Below the pieces are notes generated by a model. The model ran no database searches, was not told the origin of the DNA, and saw only the letters and a list, made by a program, of their open reading frames with translations. Of a DNA stretch of 64,000 nucleotides, positions 1-8,797 are shown one piece after another; position 1 is the stretch's first letter; every line of letters starts with the position of its first letter. The stretch is from Pollutimonas bauzanensis (GTDB lineage Bacteria; Pseudomonadota; Gammaproteobacteria; Burkholderiales; Burkholderiaceae_B), in assembly GCF_900129885.1 (NCBI RefSeq), contig NZ_FQXE01000004.1, positions 310,001 to 374,000 on the forward strand, in the 5' to 3' direction. The position numbers and the translations under genes were made by a program.

Positions 1-128
1 TGGTGATGGAGGCCATGAAAATGGAGCACACCATACACGCGCCGGCCGACGGAACGGTCGAGGAATTGTTCTTTGCGGTCGGCGACCAGGTCGGCGATGG
101 CGCGGAGCTGATCGCCATCGCAAGCTGA
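1..128 (+). CDS. Biotin carboxyl carrier end of an acyl-CoA carboxylase alpha subunit (partial)
   Basis: Only the last 41 codons are in the window; the gene enters from the left and stops at TGA 126-128. The reading includes EAMKMEH, the classic biotinyl-lysine motif (Lys codon 18-20), followed by the beta-strand-rich end of a biotinyl domain. Such a C-terminal biotinyl domain is typical of the biotin carboxylase/carrier subunit of methylcrotonoyl-, propionyl- or geranyl-CoA carboxylases. The wording of the tail ([15 protein letters not shown]) resembles methylcrotonoyl-CoA carboxylase (leucine degradation) most, but the substrate cannot be decided from this fragment. The next gene is convergent, so this is the end of its operon. 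Confidence 0.85.
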   Translation, partial: VMEAMKMEHTIHAPADGTVEELFFAVGDQVGDGAELIAIAS

Positions 129-168
129 CATCGCCGGGGCGCTGAACCCGGCCTGCCGGAACCAGGCC

Positions 169-1344
169 TCAGCGGCTCAAGCCGCGCGCGCTGATGGGCC
201 ACACGGCTTCGACATGCTGGCCGCGCATGGCGACCACGCTGTCGTGCAGGTTGAAGGTCGGGTCGCAATGCCCCGGTATCAGGCGCAATTGCGTGCCCAC
301 GTCGGGCCTGTTGCGCCGGCTGCTGGCCAGGAGGATGCAATGCTCGTCATGCACGGCCACGCAGCGCAGGCCCTCGCGGCCTACCAGTTGCGGCGCGCCG
401 CTTTCGGCGCTGGTCGACTTCAGGCCGAGGTCGACGATCGCGCGGTCCGACGTGGGCGTGCTCATGACCGTGCCCAGCAAAAACAGGCTGTGCCGGAAAA
501 ACAGGGCCTCGCCCCAGTCGATGCCGGCGTAGTCGGTATCCATGAAGGCGTAGGTGCCGGCCTGGATCTCGGTATAGACCTGGCTGGCTACATCGAAGGC
601 CGCCGTGCCGGTACCCCCGCCGCTGACGACAGGGCATTCGATATCCGCCTTGGCAAAGGCATCCAGATACTGGCGGATCAGGCGCGCGGCCTTGTCGGAG
701 GCTTTTTGGCGCTGGGTCAGCGAGCGCTTGTGCTGTACCCCCCCTTGATAGGCCTGCACGCCGGCGAAATTGATATTGGGCAGTTTCCGGATCAGGCGGG
801 CCAGCGCCAGGGCCTCGTCGGGCGTCTGCACCCCGCAGCGCTGCTGGCCGATGTCCAGTTCGACCAGGACGCCCACCGACGCCTCATGCTCGACCATCAT
901 GGCCGAAAGCGCCTCGACCGCTATAGGGTTGTCGGCGCAAACCGTCATGTGGGCCTGTTTCGCCAGCCGCGCCAGCAAAGCCAGCTTGGCCCCGCCGAGC
1001 ACCTCGTTGCTGATGAGAATGTCGCGCACGCCCGCGGCAACGAAAGGCACCGCCTCCGAGACCTTCTGGCAGCAAATGCCGGCCGCGCCCAGGGCGATCT
1101 GGCGCAAGGCGATTTCGGGGCATTTATGGGCCTTGGCGTGGGGCCGCAGCGCCACACCGTGGCGCTCGGCCAGGACCTGCATGGTGCGCAGGTTTTCCTC
1201 GAACGCATCCAGGTCCAGGATCAGGCTGGGCGTGTCGATGGCGTCGAGCGCATCGCCCGGGCGGGCCGCGGGCGGAATCGCTATTGTCTGGGCCTGCGGC
1301 GGATCAATAGCGCGCTCCGCCTGTATTACCTCTTCCATGAACAT
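169..1344 (-). CDS. D-threonine aldolase / D-hydroxyaspartate dehydratase-type PLP enzyme
   Basis: 391 aa, fold-type III PLP enzyme (alanine racemase N-terminal barrel plus a D-Ser/D-Thr-type C-terminal domain). The PLP lysine is expected at Lys71 in RPHAKAHK. The C-terminal GHCDPTFNLHD carries the His/Cys/Asp cluster that binds the divalent metal in D-threonine aldolases and D-serine dehydratases. Members cleave D-threonine to glycine and acetaldehyde or dehydrate D-3-hydroxyaspartate/D-serine; the substrate is not resolved here. The first 35 residues precede the conserved DTPSLILDLD start of the barrel, so a slightly later start is possible. It is divergent from smg across a 197-bp gap containing a perfect inverted repeat at 1421-1448. 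Confidence 0.8.
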   Translation of the reverse strand: MFMEEVIQAERAIDPPQAQTIAIPPAARPGDALDAIDTPSLILDLDAFEENLRTMQVLAERHGVALRPHAKAHKCPEIALRQIALGAAGICCQKVSEAVPFVAAGVRDILISNEVLGGAKLALLARLAKQAHMTVCADNPIAVEALSAMMVEHEASVGVLVELDIGQQRCGVQTPDEALALARLIRKLPNINFAGVQAYQGGVQHKRSLTQRQKASDKAARLIRQYLDAFAKADIECPVVSGGGTGTAAFDVASQVYTEIQAGTYAFMDTDYAGIDWGEALFFRHSLFLLGTVMSTPTSDRAIVDLGLKSTSAESGAPQLVGREGLRCVAVHDEHCILLASSRRNRPDVGTQLRLIPGHCDPTFNLHDSVVAMRGQHVEAVWPISARGLSR

Positions 1345-1420
1345 CCCCCCAAAGTCGGATTGAGCCGCGGGTCATGCGCCAGGCCGGCCTGCTTCGCCTG
1401 GCGTCTGTTTGCAACAACAG

Positions 1421-1448
1421 GCTGATTTGCCCAGGATGACAAATCAGC
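1421..1448. promoter_or_regulatory. 9-bp perfect inverted repeat between divergent genes
   Basis: GCTGATTTG (1421-1429) and CAAATCAGC (1440-1448) are exact reverse complements separated by 10 bp. They lie in the divergent promoter gap between the aldolase-type gene (start 1344) and smg (start 1542). A dyad with about two helical turns between half-site centres fits a dimeric repressor or activator site. No regulator gene is adjacent, and a weak hairpin is the alternative. Confidence 0.4.
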
Positions 1449-1541
1449 GTAAAGTCGTCCTTAACTTTACCGGTTAAGCTTTTATCTACTCACTGACTTC
1501 GCAAACGCAAAGACTTACGCAAACGGCAACCGGAATCGCAT

Positions 1542-2003
1542 ATGTTCGATATATTGGTTTACTTATTCGAGACTTACTATACACCGCAAGCATGTCCCGA
1601 GGCTGATGTCCTTGCGCACAAGCTGGCCGCCGTAGGTTTCGAACACGAAGACATCAACGACGCCCTGGGCTGGCTGCACGGGCTGGCGCAAACCACCGAG
1701 GAATGCGGCCAACTGGCGAAAAACCCGCAAGGCGACAGCCGGCGCGTCTTTACCGACCACGAATACCAAACGATGGGCACCGAGGCCATAGGTTTCATCA
1801 CCTTCCTCGAAAACTCCGGCGTGCTGCCCACCGCGCTGCGCGAAATCCTCATCGAACGCGCGCAAGCCACCACCGAGTCGCCCATTTCCCTTGAAAAAAT
1901 CAAGATCATTGCGCTCATGGTGCTCTGGAGCCAAGAGGCCGAAGTGGACCACCTCGTATTCGAAGAGCTTCTGGCCGACGACCCGGCGCGGTTATCGCAT
2001 TAA
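1542..2003 (+). CDS. smg: Smg (DUF494) family protein
   Basis: 153 aa, beginning [13 protein letters not shown], the hallmark start of the DUF494/Smg family, and close to full family length. The molecular function is unknown. The gene is conserved beside dprA and a topoisomerase gene in gamma- and betaproteobacteria. Here it is followed after 14 bp by gluQ and then topB, so the three probably form one transcript. The protein is acidic, looks soluble and helical, and has no signal peptide or membrane segment. Confidence 0.9.
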   Translation: MFDILVYLFETYYTPQACPEADVLAHKLAAVGFEHEDINDALGWLHGLAQTTEECGQLAKNPQGDSRRVFTDHEYQTMGTEAIGFITFLENSGVLPTALREILIERAQATTESPISLEKIKIIALMVLWSQEAEVDHLVFEELLADDPARLSH

Positions 2004-2017
2004 GCAGGCACTGCCGC

Positions 2018-2881
2018 ATGGCGTCGGAAGCACAAGGCGGCAAGCGCCCCTACAGGGGGCGTTTTGCGCCCAGCCCCAGCGGTCCCCTGCATGACGGTTC
2101 CCTGCTCGCCGCCATGGCCAGCTTCCTGGATGCCAGGGCGCACGAGGGCCAGTGGCTGCTGCGCATGGAAGACATCGACGCGCCGCGGGTCATACCGGGC
2201 GCCGATCGGGTCATCATGGGGCAATTGCAGGCCCTGGGCATGCAATGGGACGACGCTCCTGTCTGGCAATCGCAGCGCATGAAGCTGTATCAGGCCGCCT
2301 TCGACGCGCTGGCGGCGCAAAACCTGGTGTACGGCTGCGCCTGTACCCGCCAGGAGCTTTCCTGGGGCGCCTACCCGGGCACCTGCCGCGCCGGCCTGCT
2401 GCCAGGCCGCCAGGCGCGCTCCTGGCGCTTCAAGGTGCCGCCCGGCACGGAATACTTCCATGACCGCTGGCAGGGCCCGCAGCGGCAGGATGTCGCCGCC
2501 GAAGTGGGCGACTTCATCGTCAAGCGCGCCGACGGCCTCTGGGCCTACCAGATGGTGGTGGTGGTCGACGACGGCGAGCAGGGCATCACGGATATCGTGC
2601 GCGGCACCGATCTGCTGGATTCGACGGCCCGGCAGCGCATCCTGGCGCGCCGCCTGAATATATCCTACCCGCGCGTCATGCACGTCCCGCTGCTGCTGGA
2701 CGAAGCGGGGCGCAAACTCTCCAAACAGAATCACGCCATGGCGCTGGACCTTGTGAATCCAGTGCGCACGCTCAACAAGGCGTGGCAGGCGCTGGGCTTC
2801 CAGGCGCTGCCCGAAACCGGGCTCGAAGCCTTCTGGCGGGCTGCCCAGGGACAATGGGCGCGCCGATTTAGTGTATTGTGA
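2018..2881 (+). CDS. gluQ: Glutamyl-Q tRNA(Asp) synthetase
   Basis: 287 aa, a truncated GluRS paralogue containing only the catalytic core. It attaches glutamate to queuosine-34 of tRNA(Asp). The nucleotide-binding motif is [11 protein letters not shown] (residues 18-28, the HIGH equivalent). A zinc-binding pattern CAC...YPGTC follows, and KLSKQN takes the place of KMSKS. The absence of an anticodon-binding domain and the length match YadB/GluQRS. The ATG at 2018 lies 14 bp after the smg stop. Confidence 0.93.
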   Translation: MASEAQGGKRPYRGRFAPSPSGPLHDGSLLAAMASFLDARAHEGQWLLRMEDIDAPRVIPGADRVIMGQLQALGMQWDDAPVWQSQRMKLYQAAFDALAAQNLVYGCACTRQELSWGAYPGTCRAGLLPGRQARSWRFKVPPGTEYFHDRWQGPQRQDVAAEVGDFIVKRADGLWAYQMVVVVDDGEQGITDIVRGTDLLDSTARQRILARRLNISYPRVMHVPLLLDEAGRKLSKQNHAMALDLVNPVRTLNKAWQALGFQALPETGLEAFWRAAQGQWARRFSVL

Positions 2882-2982
2882 CGCCGGCAAGGAGTCGTTT
2901 TTATTACACTCGACTTGCGTAGTGCGATTCTCACCTCGTATGATCCGCGCTATTGCTGCTGAAACGCAGTCACTGGAAACTC

Positions 2983-5721
2983 ATGAATAAAACGCTGATT
3001 ATTGCCGAGAAACCCTCGGTAGCTCTGGATATTTCCCGCGCCCTGGGAGGATTCACCCGGGAAGGCGATTACTTTGAAAGCGAGCGGTATGTGCTTGCTT
3101 CCAGCATTGGGCATTTGCTCAGCCTGGTCGCGCCCAACGATCCCGTGCGGGGAAAATGGAGTTTTGCGCATCTGCCGGTCATTCCGCCGCAATTCGAGCT
3201 TGGCCCCACCGACAAGCGCTCGGCCGAGCGGCTCAAGCTGCTGGTCAGGCTGCTCAAGCGCAAAGATGTCGATGCGGTGATCAATGCCTGCGACGCGGGC
3301 CGCGAGGGCGAGCTGATCTTCCGCTACATCGTGCAATATTCAGGCATCAAGAAGCCGGTCACGCGGCTTTGGCTGCGGTCCATGACCCAGGCCGCCATCC
3401 GCGAAGCCTTTGAGAACCTGCGCGACGATGACACCATGAAGCCGCTGGAAGCGGCCGCCCGCTCGCGCGCCGAGGCCGACTGGCTGGTGGGCATCAACGG
3501 GACCCGGGCCATGACGGCCTTCAACAGCAAGGACGGCGGCTTCTTCAAGACCCCGGTCGGGCGCGTCCAGACGCCGACGCTGGCCATTGTGGCCGAACGC
3601 GAAGAACGAATACGCAAGTTCGTATCGCGCGACTACTGGGAAGTGCACGCCACGTTTGTCGCCGCCGCCGGTTTCTATACAGGCCGCTGGTTCGACCCCA
3701 AGTTCCTGAAGGACGAGCGCGACCCGGAACGGCGCGATTCGCGCCTGTGGTCGCAAAGCGCCGCGCAAACCATTGTTACCGCGTGCCGCGAAAAATCCGG
3801 GCATGTAACCGAAGAATCCAAGCCCTCGACACAAATATCGCCGGCGCTCTTCGACCTGACATCGCTGCAGCGCGAAGCCAACTCGCGTTTCGGCTTTTCA
3901 GCCAAGACCACGCTGGGGCTGGCCCAGACTCTATATGAACGGCACAAGGCGCTGACCTATCCGCGTACCGATTCGCGCTACCTGCCCGAAGACTATATCC
4001 AGACCGTCCAGCAAACCATGCAGGCCCTCTCGGAAGGCGGCTCGGCCGCCGCGGCCAGCGTGCGCCCATTCGCCGAAACCGTGTGCAAGCAGAAATGGGT
4101 CAAGCCCAATCGCCGCATTTTCGACAACAAAAAGGTATCGGATCACTTTGCCATCATCCCGACGCTGCAAATTCCGCGCGAGCTGAGCGACGCCGAAACC
4201 AAGATCTACGAACTGATCACCAAGCGCTTCCTGGCTGTGTTTTTCCCCGCGGCCGAATTCCGCCTGACGACGCGCATCACCGAAGTATCCGGCCATCACT
4301 TCAAGACCGAGGGCAAGGTCCTGGTGTCGCCCGGCTGGCTGGCCATCTACGGCCGCGAAGCGCAGGGCGACGACACCAATCTGGTGGCGGTAGCCGAAGG
4401 CGAAAAGGTCAATACTGAAAACATCGAAGCCAAAGGGCTGGCCACCAAGCCTCCGGCGCGCTTCAATGAAGGCACGCTGCTGTCGGCCATGGAAGGCGCA
4501 GGCAAGCTGGTGGACGACGAGGCCCTGCGCGAAGCCATGTCCGAGCGCGGCCTGGGAACGCCGGCCACGCGGGCGGCCATTATCGAAGGTCTGCTCAACG
4601 AAGGCTATCTGCGCCGCGAGGGCCGCGACCTCATCCCCAGCGCCAAGGCGCGCCAGCTCATGACGCTGCTGTCGGGCCTGGGCGTCAATGAGCTCACGTC
4701 CCCCGAGCTGACCGGCGAATGGGAACACCGCCTGAAGCAAATCGAGCAGCGCGAGCTGGGCCGTGATGAATTCATGCGGGAAATCGCGCAGATGACCCAG
4801 GTGATCGTCAAGCGCGCCAAGGAATATGAGCGCGACACGGTGCCGGGCGACTACGCGACCCTGAGCACGCCCTGCCCTAAATGCGGCGCGGTGGTCAAGG
4901 AAAATTATCGGCGCTATGCATGCACGAGTTGTGATTTCTCGATAGGCAAGCACCCGGGAGGGCGCACTTTCGAGATCCCCGAGGTCGAAGAATTGCTCAG
5001 CAAGCGCGAACTGGGCCCGCTGCCTGGTTTCATCAGCAAAATGGGGCGCCCGTTCGCGGCGCTGTTGCGGATCACCGATGAATTCAAGCTGGAATTCGAT
5101 TTCGGCCAGAAGGACGACAGCGATACCGAGCCGGTCGATTTTTCAGGCCAGACGCCGCTGGGCGACTGCCCGAAGTGCGGCGGCAAGGTCTATGAATACG
5201 GGATGAATTATGTATGCGAGAAATCGGTAGGGCCGGAAAAGACCTGCGATTTCCGCAGCGGCAAGATGATTCTGCAGCAGGAGGTCGCTCCTGAGCAGAT
5301 ACAGAAGTTGCTGGCGACGGGCAAGACGGATCTGCTGGAGGGTTTTGTATCCAGCCGGACCAATCGCAAGTTCAAGGCTTATCTGGCCAAGCAGGAGAAC
5401 GGCAAGATAGGCTTCGAGTTCGAGCCGCGGCCCGAGAAGCCAGGCAGCAAGACGGCGGCGAAAAAAGCCACCAAAACGGCGGGCAAAACCGCTGTCAAAG
5501 CCGCGACCAAAACCGCTACAAAGACGGCCGCAAAAACCGCTACCAAGACCGCTACTAAAACCGCCACCAAGACCGCGGCGAAATCGGCGGTGAAGAAGGC
5601 CGCGGGCAAGACGGCGACGAAAGCCGCCGCCAAAAAGGTCGCCAGCAAAACTGCCGTGAAGAAAGCCGTCAAGACAGCGGCGGTTGCTGTCGACGTCAAT
5701 GACGACGATCCGCCGTTTTAA
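2983..5721 (+). CDS. topB: DNA topoisomerase III with lysine/alanine-rich tail
   Basis: 912 aa, type IA topoisomerase that relaxes and decatenates DNA. The Toprim domain opens with IIAEKPSVA and contains CDAGREGELIFR. The catalytic tyrosine is Tyr326 in ALTYPRTDS. Two Cys-pair zinc-ribbon segments follow (CPKCGAVV...CTSCDF and CPKCGGKVYEY...). From about residue 820 the chain becomes a low-complexity tail of Lys-Thr/Ala repeats of roughly 80 residues, like histone H1-type tails, ending in an acidic DVNDDDPPF. The ATG at 2983 begins directly at the conserved MNKTLIIAEK; an in-frame TTG at 2953 would only add residues outside the family. Probably co-transcribed with smg and gluQ. Confidence 0.95.
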   Translation: MNKTLIIAEKPSVALDISRALGGFTREGDYFESERYVLASSIGHLLSLVAPNDPVRGKWSFAHLPVIPPQFELGPTDKRSAERLKLLVRLLKRKDVDAVINACDAGREGELIFRYIVQYSGIKKPVTRLWLRSMTQAAIREAFENLRDDDTMKPLEAAARSRAEADWLVGINGTRAMTAFNSKDGGFFKTPVGRVQTPTLAIVAEREERIRKFVSRDYWEVHATFVAAAGFYTGRWFDPKFLKDERDPERRDSRLWSQSAAQTIVTACREKSGHVTEESKPSTQISPALFDLTSLQREANSRFGFSAKTTLGLAQTLYERHKALTYPRTDSRYLPEDYIQTVQQTMQALSEGGSAAAASVRPFAETVCKQKWVKPNRRIFDNKKVSDHFAIIPTLQIPRELSDAETKIYELITKRFLAVFFPAAEFRLTTRITEVSGHHFKTEGKVLVSPGWLAIYGREAQGDDTNLVAVAEGEKVNTENIEAKGLATKPPARFNEGTLLSAMEGAGKLVDDEALREAMSERGLGTPATRAAIIEGLLNEGYLRREGRDLIPSAKARQLMTLLSGLGVNELTSPELTGEWEHRLKQIEQRELGRDEFMREIAQMTQVIVKRAKEYERDTVPGDYATLSTPCPKCGAVVKENYRRYACTSCDFSIGKHPGGRTFEIPEVEELLSKRELGPLPGFISKMGRPFAALLRITDEFKLEFDFGQKDDSDTEPVDFSGQTPLGDCPKCGGKVYEYGMNYVCEKSVGPEKTCDFRSGKMILQQEVAPEQIQKLLATGKTDLLEGFVSSRTNRKFKAYLAKQENGKIGFEFEPRPEKPGSKTAAKKATKTAGKTAVKAATKTATKTAAKTATKTATKTATKTAAKSAVKKAAGKTATKAAAKKVASKTAVKKAVKTAAVAVDVNDDDPPF

Positions 5722-5810
5722 GCGGGATTGCGATGCTTGAAAGGTCGGGCTGGCACAGAAAACAAGTGCCAGCCGGATCCACATAGTGCTGTCGCGCATC
5801 GGCGATTGTC

Positions 5811-5940
5811 TTTAACACGCCGCTGTCTCATGCTTTACATGCCGCTGGCTTTATGCTTAACACGCTGCGCTGGCTTATGCTTAACACGCCGCTGGCTTAT
5901 GCTTAACACGCCGCTGGCTTATGCTTAACACGCCGCTGGC
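5811..5940. repeat. 22-bp tandem repeat, about 5.8 copies
   Basis: The unit contains TTAACACGCCGCTGGCTTAT and is 22 bp long. Copies start at 5811, 5833 (23 bp), 5856 (24 bp), 5880, 5902 and 5924 (cut at 17 bp). The last full copies are identical and the first ones diverge, suggesting recent expansion at the right end. The final partial copy runs straight into the left arm of the inverted repeat at 5934. The unit length is not a multiple of three in every copy, so this is not a coding repeat. Confidence 0.9.
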
Positions 5941-6091
5941 GCGGTGGTGGAAGGTAGCGGTCCGCGTGGCCTGGTCCGCCGCCCAGCGCGGCGGACCCCG
6001 CCTCGCCTCGCTCGTCCGCGCCTTCGCGCTGCCTTCGCGGCCGGCTTGCTCGGCCCCGGACGGACCGCTACCTTCCACCACCGCGCCAGCG
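5934..6091. repeat. 158-bp element bounded by perfect 31-bp inverted repeats
   Basis: Positions 5934-5964 and 6061-6091 are exact reverse complements over 31 bp (left arm begins CGCTGGCGCGGTGGTGGAAG). The 96-bp interior contains a second hairpin, GGTCCGCCGC facing GCGGCGGACC at about 5972-5996. There is no transposase and no flanking duplication that I can see. It could be a REP/MITE-like palindromic element, a cruciform, or a strong bidirectional RNA hairpin downstream of topB. Confidence 0.85.
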
Positions 6092-6356
6092 ACTGCATCC
6101 CAGGTTTTGTATCTCTGCTGGGACGGGTTGGGTGCTTGGCATTCTTGCTGCGGTTTTGGCTGGCAAGAAAGAGGTCTGACGCTCGCCCGGCGCGGGCCGC
6201 CAGCCGGCCCGCTTGGGCATTGAGGCTGGTTTGGCCTACGGTGCTGTCTAGTCTACGGTGTCGTATGCGACGACATCAACCCATCAATCTGGCAATAGGA
6301 ATCGACAACAGTCCCCCGACCTGCCTGCCCGGATGCCGAGCTCGATACCGGCGGCC
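6092..6356. other. Intergenic spacer, no gene, one GC hairpin
   Basis: I see no supportable gene here. Short frames are broken or unlike any protein family. The stretch carries one GC-rich hairpin, GCGGGCCG (6192-6199) facing CGGCCCGC (6205-6212). It links the inverted-repeat element on its left to the 38-bp repeat array on its right, within the 1.1-kb gene-free block between topB and the TRAP operon. Confidence 0.6.
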
Positions 6357-6564
6357 GTCCAATAAACCGATTGCCAGTCCTAATACCAGCGCCCGTCCAA
6401 TAAGCCGATTGCCAGGCCCGATATCAGCCGCCATACTCGATACCAGGCCCGATACGAGCCGCCGTCCGACAAACCCGATCGCCAAGCCCGATACCAGCGC
6501 CCGTCCAATAAACCGATTGCCAGATCAAATACCAGCAGCCGTCCCATCAACCCGATGTCCAGGC
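6357..6564. repeat. Imperfect 38-bp tandem repeat array, about 5.5 copies
   Basis: Copies begin at 6357, 6395, 6433 (shortened to 31 bp), 6464 (39 bp), 6503 and 6541 (partial). The core is GTCCAATAAACCGATTGCCA followed by a CCCGATACCAGC-type half. Two alternating subtypes of the copy end (GCGCCC and GCCGCC) can be seen. Copies are contiguous with no spacers, so this is a minisatellite, not a CRISPR array. The array abuts the nested palindrome starting at 6564. Confidence 0.8.
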
Positions 6565-6788
6565 GCCGTGGGCGGGTGTGGGTTGGGCGAAATGTTGAGC
6601 AAGCCGCGCAGGCGGCCTGTTTCCGGGAGGCAAGCCCGCGCTTGTCTGAGCGAGACGCTTACGGACAGCCGGGGGCTGTCCGTTCCGCGAGTTCGCGGGC
6701 GCCCGGAAACAGGTTGACTGCGCGGGCAGTCACGGGCGAAGCCCGGGACCGCAGCGATATTGAGCCCAACCCACACCCGCCCACGGCG
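6564..6788. repeat. 225-bp nested palindromic element
   Basis: The outer arms 6564-6588 and 6764-6788 are perfect 25-bp reverse complements (left arm begins CGCCGTGGGCGGGTGTGGGT). Inside, in strictly nested order, are further perfect pairs: 6604-6611/6718-6725 (8 bp), 6616-6627/6702-6713 (12 bp), 6634-6640/6694-6700 (7 bp) and a tight hairpin 6661-6670/6674-6683 with a 3-nt loop. A side hairpin CGGGC-GAA-GCCCG lies at 6733-6745. The whole can fold into one long branched rod as RNA or single-stranded DNA. There is no coding evidence. It ends about 60 bp from the stop of the TRAP operon on the minus strand. Confidence 0.8.
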
Positions 6789-6844
6789 ACGGGTTAAGAA
6801 AACACGACCACGGCGACGGGTTTAGAAACCCACGGTGCAACCCC

Positions 6845-8122
6845 CTACCCGTACACCAGCACCTTGAAGAACAGCGAAATCTCCGGCACGTAAGTGATCA
6901 GCAGCAGGCACGCCACCACCACCCCGACAAAAGGCAACAGCGGCCTGATCAGGCGCTCGATCGGCAAATTCGCCACCGCGCATGCCGCGAACAGGTTCAC
7001 GCCGAAAGGCGGCGTCACCATGCCCAGCGCCAGATTCACCACCATGATGATGCCGAAATGCGCCGGCTCCACTCCGAAATGCACCGCCACCGGCAGCAGC
7101 AAAGGAGCCAGCACCACGATCGACGCCGAAGTCTCGATGAACATGCCTATGACGAACAGCGCCGCATTGACTCCCAGCAGAAAAGTGTATTTATTGCTGA
7201 ATATATGGCCCAGCCATTCGCCCAGGGCCGCGGGAATGCCGGCCCGGTTGAGCAGAAAGCCGAACACGCCGGCGTTGGCGATCACGAACATGATGACCGC
7301 CGTCGACACCACCGAACGGTGCAGCGTCTTCGACAGATTGGCGAAAGTAATCCGGCGATAGATGAATATGCCGACGACCAGCGCATACACCACGGCCACC
7401 GCCGACGCCTCCGTAGGCGTGAAAATACCCCCGTATATGCCGCCAAGAATGATGCCCGGCATCAACAAGGCCAGCCAGGCCTGCTTGAAGGCCGGCCACA
7501 GCGCCAGCCGCCCGTCGCCGTCGTGCTTGCCGTAGCCATTCTTGCGCGCGTACAGCCACACATAGAGCATCAGGGCCAGGCCTATCAGGATGCCGGGACC
7601 GATGCCGGCGATAAACAATTCGCCCACCGAGGTATCGGTCGCCACGGCAAACAGGATCATGGGGATGGACGGCGGGATGATCACGCCCAGTTCCGCGGCC
7701 GAAGCCTGCAGCGAGGCGGCAAAGGGTTTGGGATAGCCGTGCTTGACCATGGCCGGAATGAGAATGGCGCCCACCGCAAAGGTGGTCGCCACGCTGGAGC
7801 CGGCGACGGCGGCGAAAATCATGCAGGTCAGAACGCAGGTGCAGGCCAGCCCGCCCTGGAAGCCACCCACCACGCTCTTGGCGAAAGCCACCATGCGCTC
7901 GGAAATCCCGCCCGCTTCCATCAGATTGCCGGCCAGAATGAAAAAAGGCACGGCGACCAGGGGGTATTTATCCAGCGATGCGTAAATCTGCTGGGCCACG
8001 ACCAGCCAGGTCAGATGGCCGTCGAAACCCACGCCCAGCATGCTGCCCAAGCCTATGGACACCGCCACCGGCACTGACAGCGCAAAAAACACCAACATTG
8101 AAACAACCATCAACTGCGACAT
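6845..8122 (-). CDS. TRAP transporter large permease (DctM type)
   Basis: 425 aa, highly hydrophobic throughout, with about 12 membrane segments expected for DctM/SiaM. It is the ion-coupled transport subunit of a tripartite ATP-independent periplasmic importer. Typical features are the internal motif GILIPAMVKHGYPKPFAASL-like region, ELGVIIPPSIPMI and FTPTEASAVAVVYALVVG. It is the last gene of a minus-strand dctP-dctQ-dctM cluster (9778 to 6845). Substrate unknown; the family handles dicarboxylates, keto acids, sugar acids and similar organic acids. Confidence 0.93.
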   Translation of the reverse strand: MSQLMVVSMLVFFALSVPVAVSIGLGSMLGVGFDGHLTWLVVAQQIYASLDKYPLVAVPFFILAGNLMEAGGISERMVAFAKSVVGGFQGGLACTCVLTCMIFAAVAGSSVATTFAVGAILIPAMVKHGYPKPFAASLQASAAELGVIIPPSIPMILFAVATDTSVGELFIAGIGPGILIGLALMLYVWLYARKNGYGKHDGDGRLALWPAFKQAWLALLMPGIILGGIYGGIFTPTEASAVAVVYALVVGIFIYRRITFANLSKTLHRSVVSTAVIMFVIANAGVFGFLLNRAGIPAALGEWLGHIFSNKYTFLLGVNAALFVIGMFIETSASIVVLAPLLLPVAVHFGVEPAHFGIIMVVNLALGMVTPPFGVNLFAACAVANLPIERLIRPLLPFVGVVVACLLLITYVPEISLFFKVLVYG

Positions 8123-8196
8123 TCATTCACCCGGCGTGTTGGAGAGGACTTGGTCCGTCCCTGTATTGTTGATTATTGGCTATGGCCCGCTATGGA

Positions 8197-8748
8197 TCAG
8201 ATGACGGTATCGTCGACCACCGCCTGGCGCGGCCCTTCGGACCAATGGGCGATAACGGCCAGTATCGCCAAGGTGGTTCCGATGGGAATGGCGATATATA
8301 CCCAGCTGATCGCCACATCGAGGCTGGGCATGGTCTGGAAGCGCACGCGCCAGGCCATTTGCCCTCCCACCCAGGCCAGGAAGCCCAGGAAGCCCACGCA
8401 GATGAGCAGGATCAGGTGTTCGAGCCAGCGCTTGTTGCGGGGGCCGAGCATGCTGTGCAGCATTTCGACGCTGAGCATGGCGCCCTGCCGGAACGCCAGC
8501 GCGACGCCCAGCATCACCGTCCAGATCAGGGCGGCGCGGGTCCAGGCCTCGCTCCAGTCGGCCGGCGACTCGAGGATGAAGCGGGCAATGACCTGATAAA
8601 ACCCGGCCGCTACGGCCGAAAGCATCAACAACTGGGTCAGCAGGGATATAAACCGGAATAATGCGCGGTCCATCAAGCGAATAATTGGCACGACTTGTCC
8701 TGTTTGTGGCGGTGGAGGCGGCGATGGCTCCGGAAGGGAAATGGACAA
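8197..8748 (-). CDS. TRAP transporter small permease (DctQ type)
   Basis: 183 aa with four hydrophobic segments, the DctQ/SiaQ pattern. The motif ESPADWSEAWTRAALIW matches the conserved WxEExxR-type stretch of small TRAP permeases. The N-terminus has a proline run (PEPSPPPPP) before the first membrane helix, which is unusual but harmless. It lies between the binding protein (upstream) and the large permease (downstream, 74-bp gap) on the same strand, so it is the middle gene of the operon. Confidence 0.9.
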   Translation of the reverse strand: MSISLPEPSPPPPPQTGQVVPIIRLMDRALFRFISLLTQLLMLSAVAAGFYQVIARFILESPADWSEAWTRAALIWTVMLGVALAFRQGAMLSVEMLHSMLGPRNKRWLEHLILLICVGFLGFLAWVGGQMAWRVRFQTMPSLDVAISWVYIAIPIGTTLAILAVIAHWSEGPRQAVVDDTVI

Positions 8749-8797
8749 GGGCTGACGCCCGCGCCAGCCCTTGAGGCATTGCCAACCGCGCTATGGA

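Noticed and set aside
6357-6564. CRISPR array
   Set aside because: The 38-bp copies are contiguous without unique spacers, and there are no cas genes in the window.
5944-6717. 257-codon open frame across the repeat block
   Set aside because: It runs through the 31-bp inverted repeat, the 38-bp array and the nested palindrome. The translation is Arg/Pro-rich and unlike any family, and there is no ribosome site.
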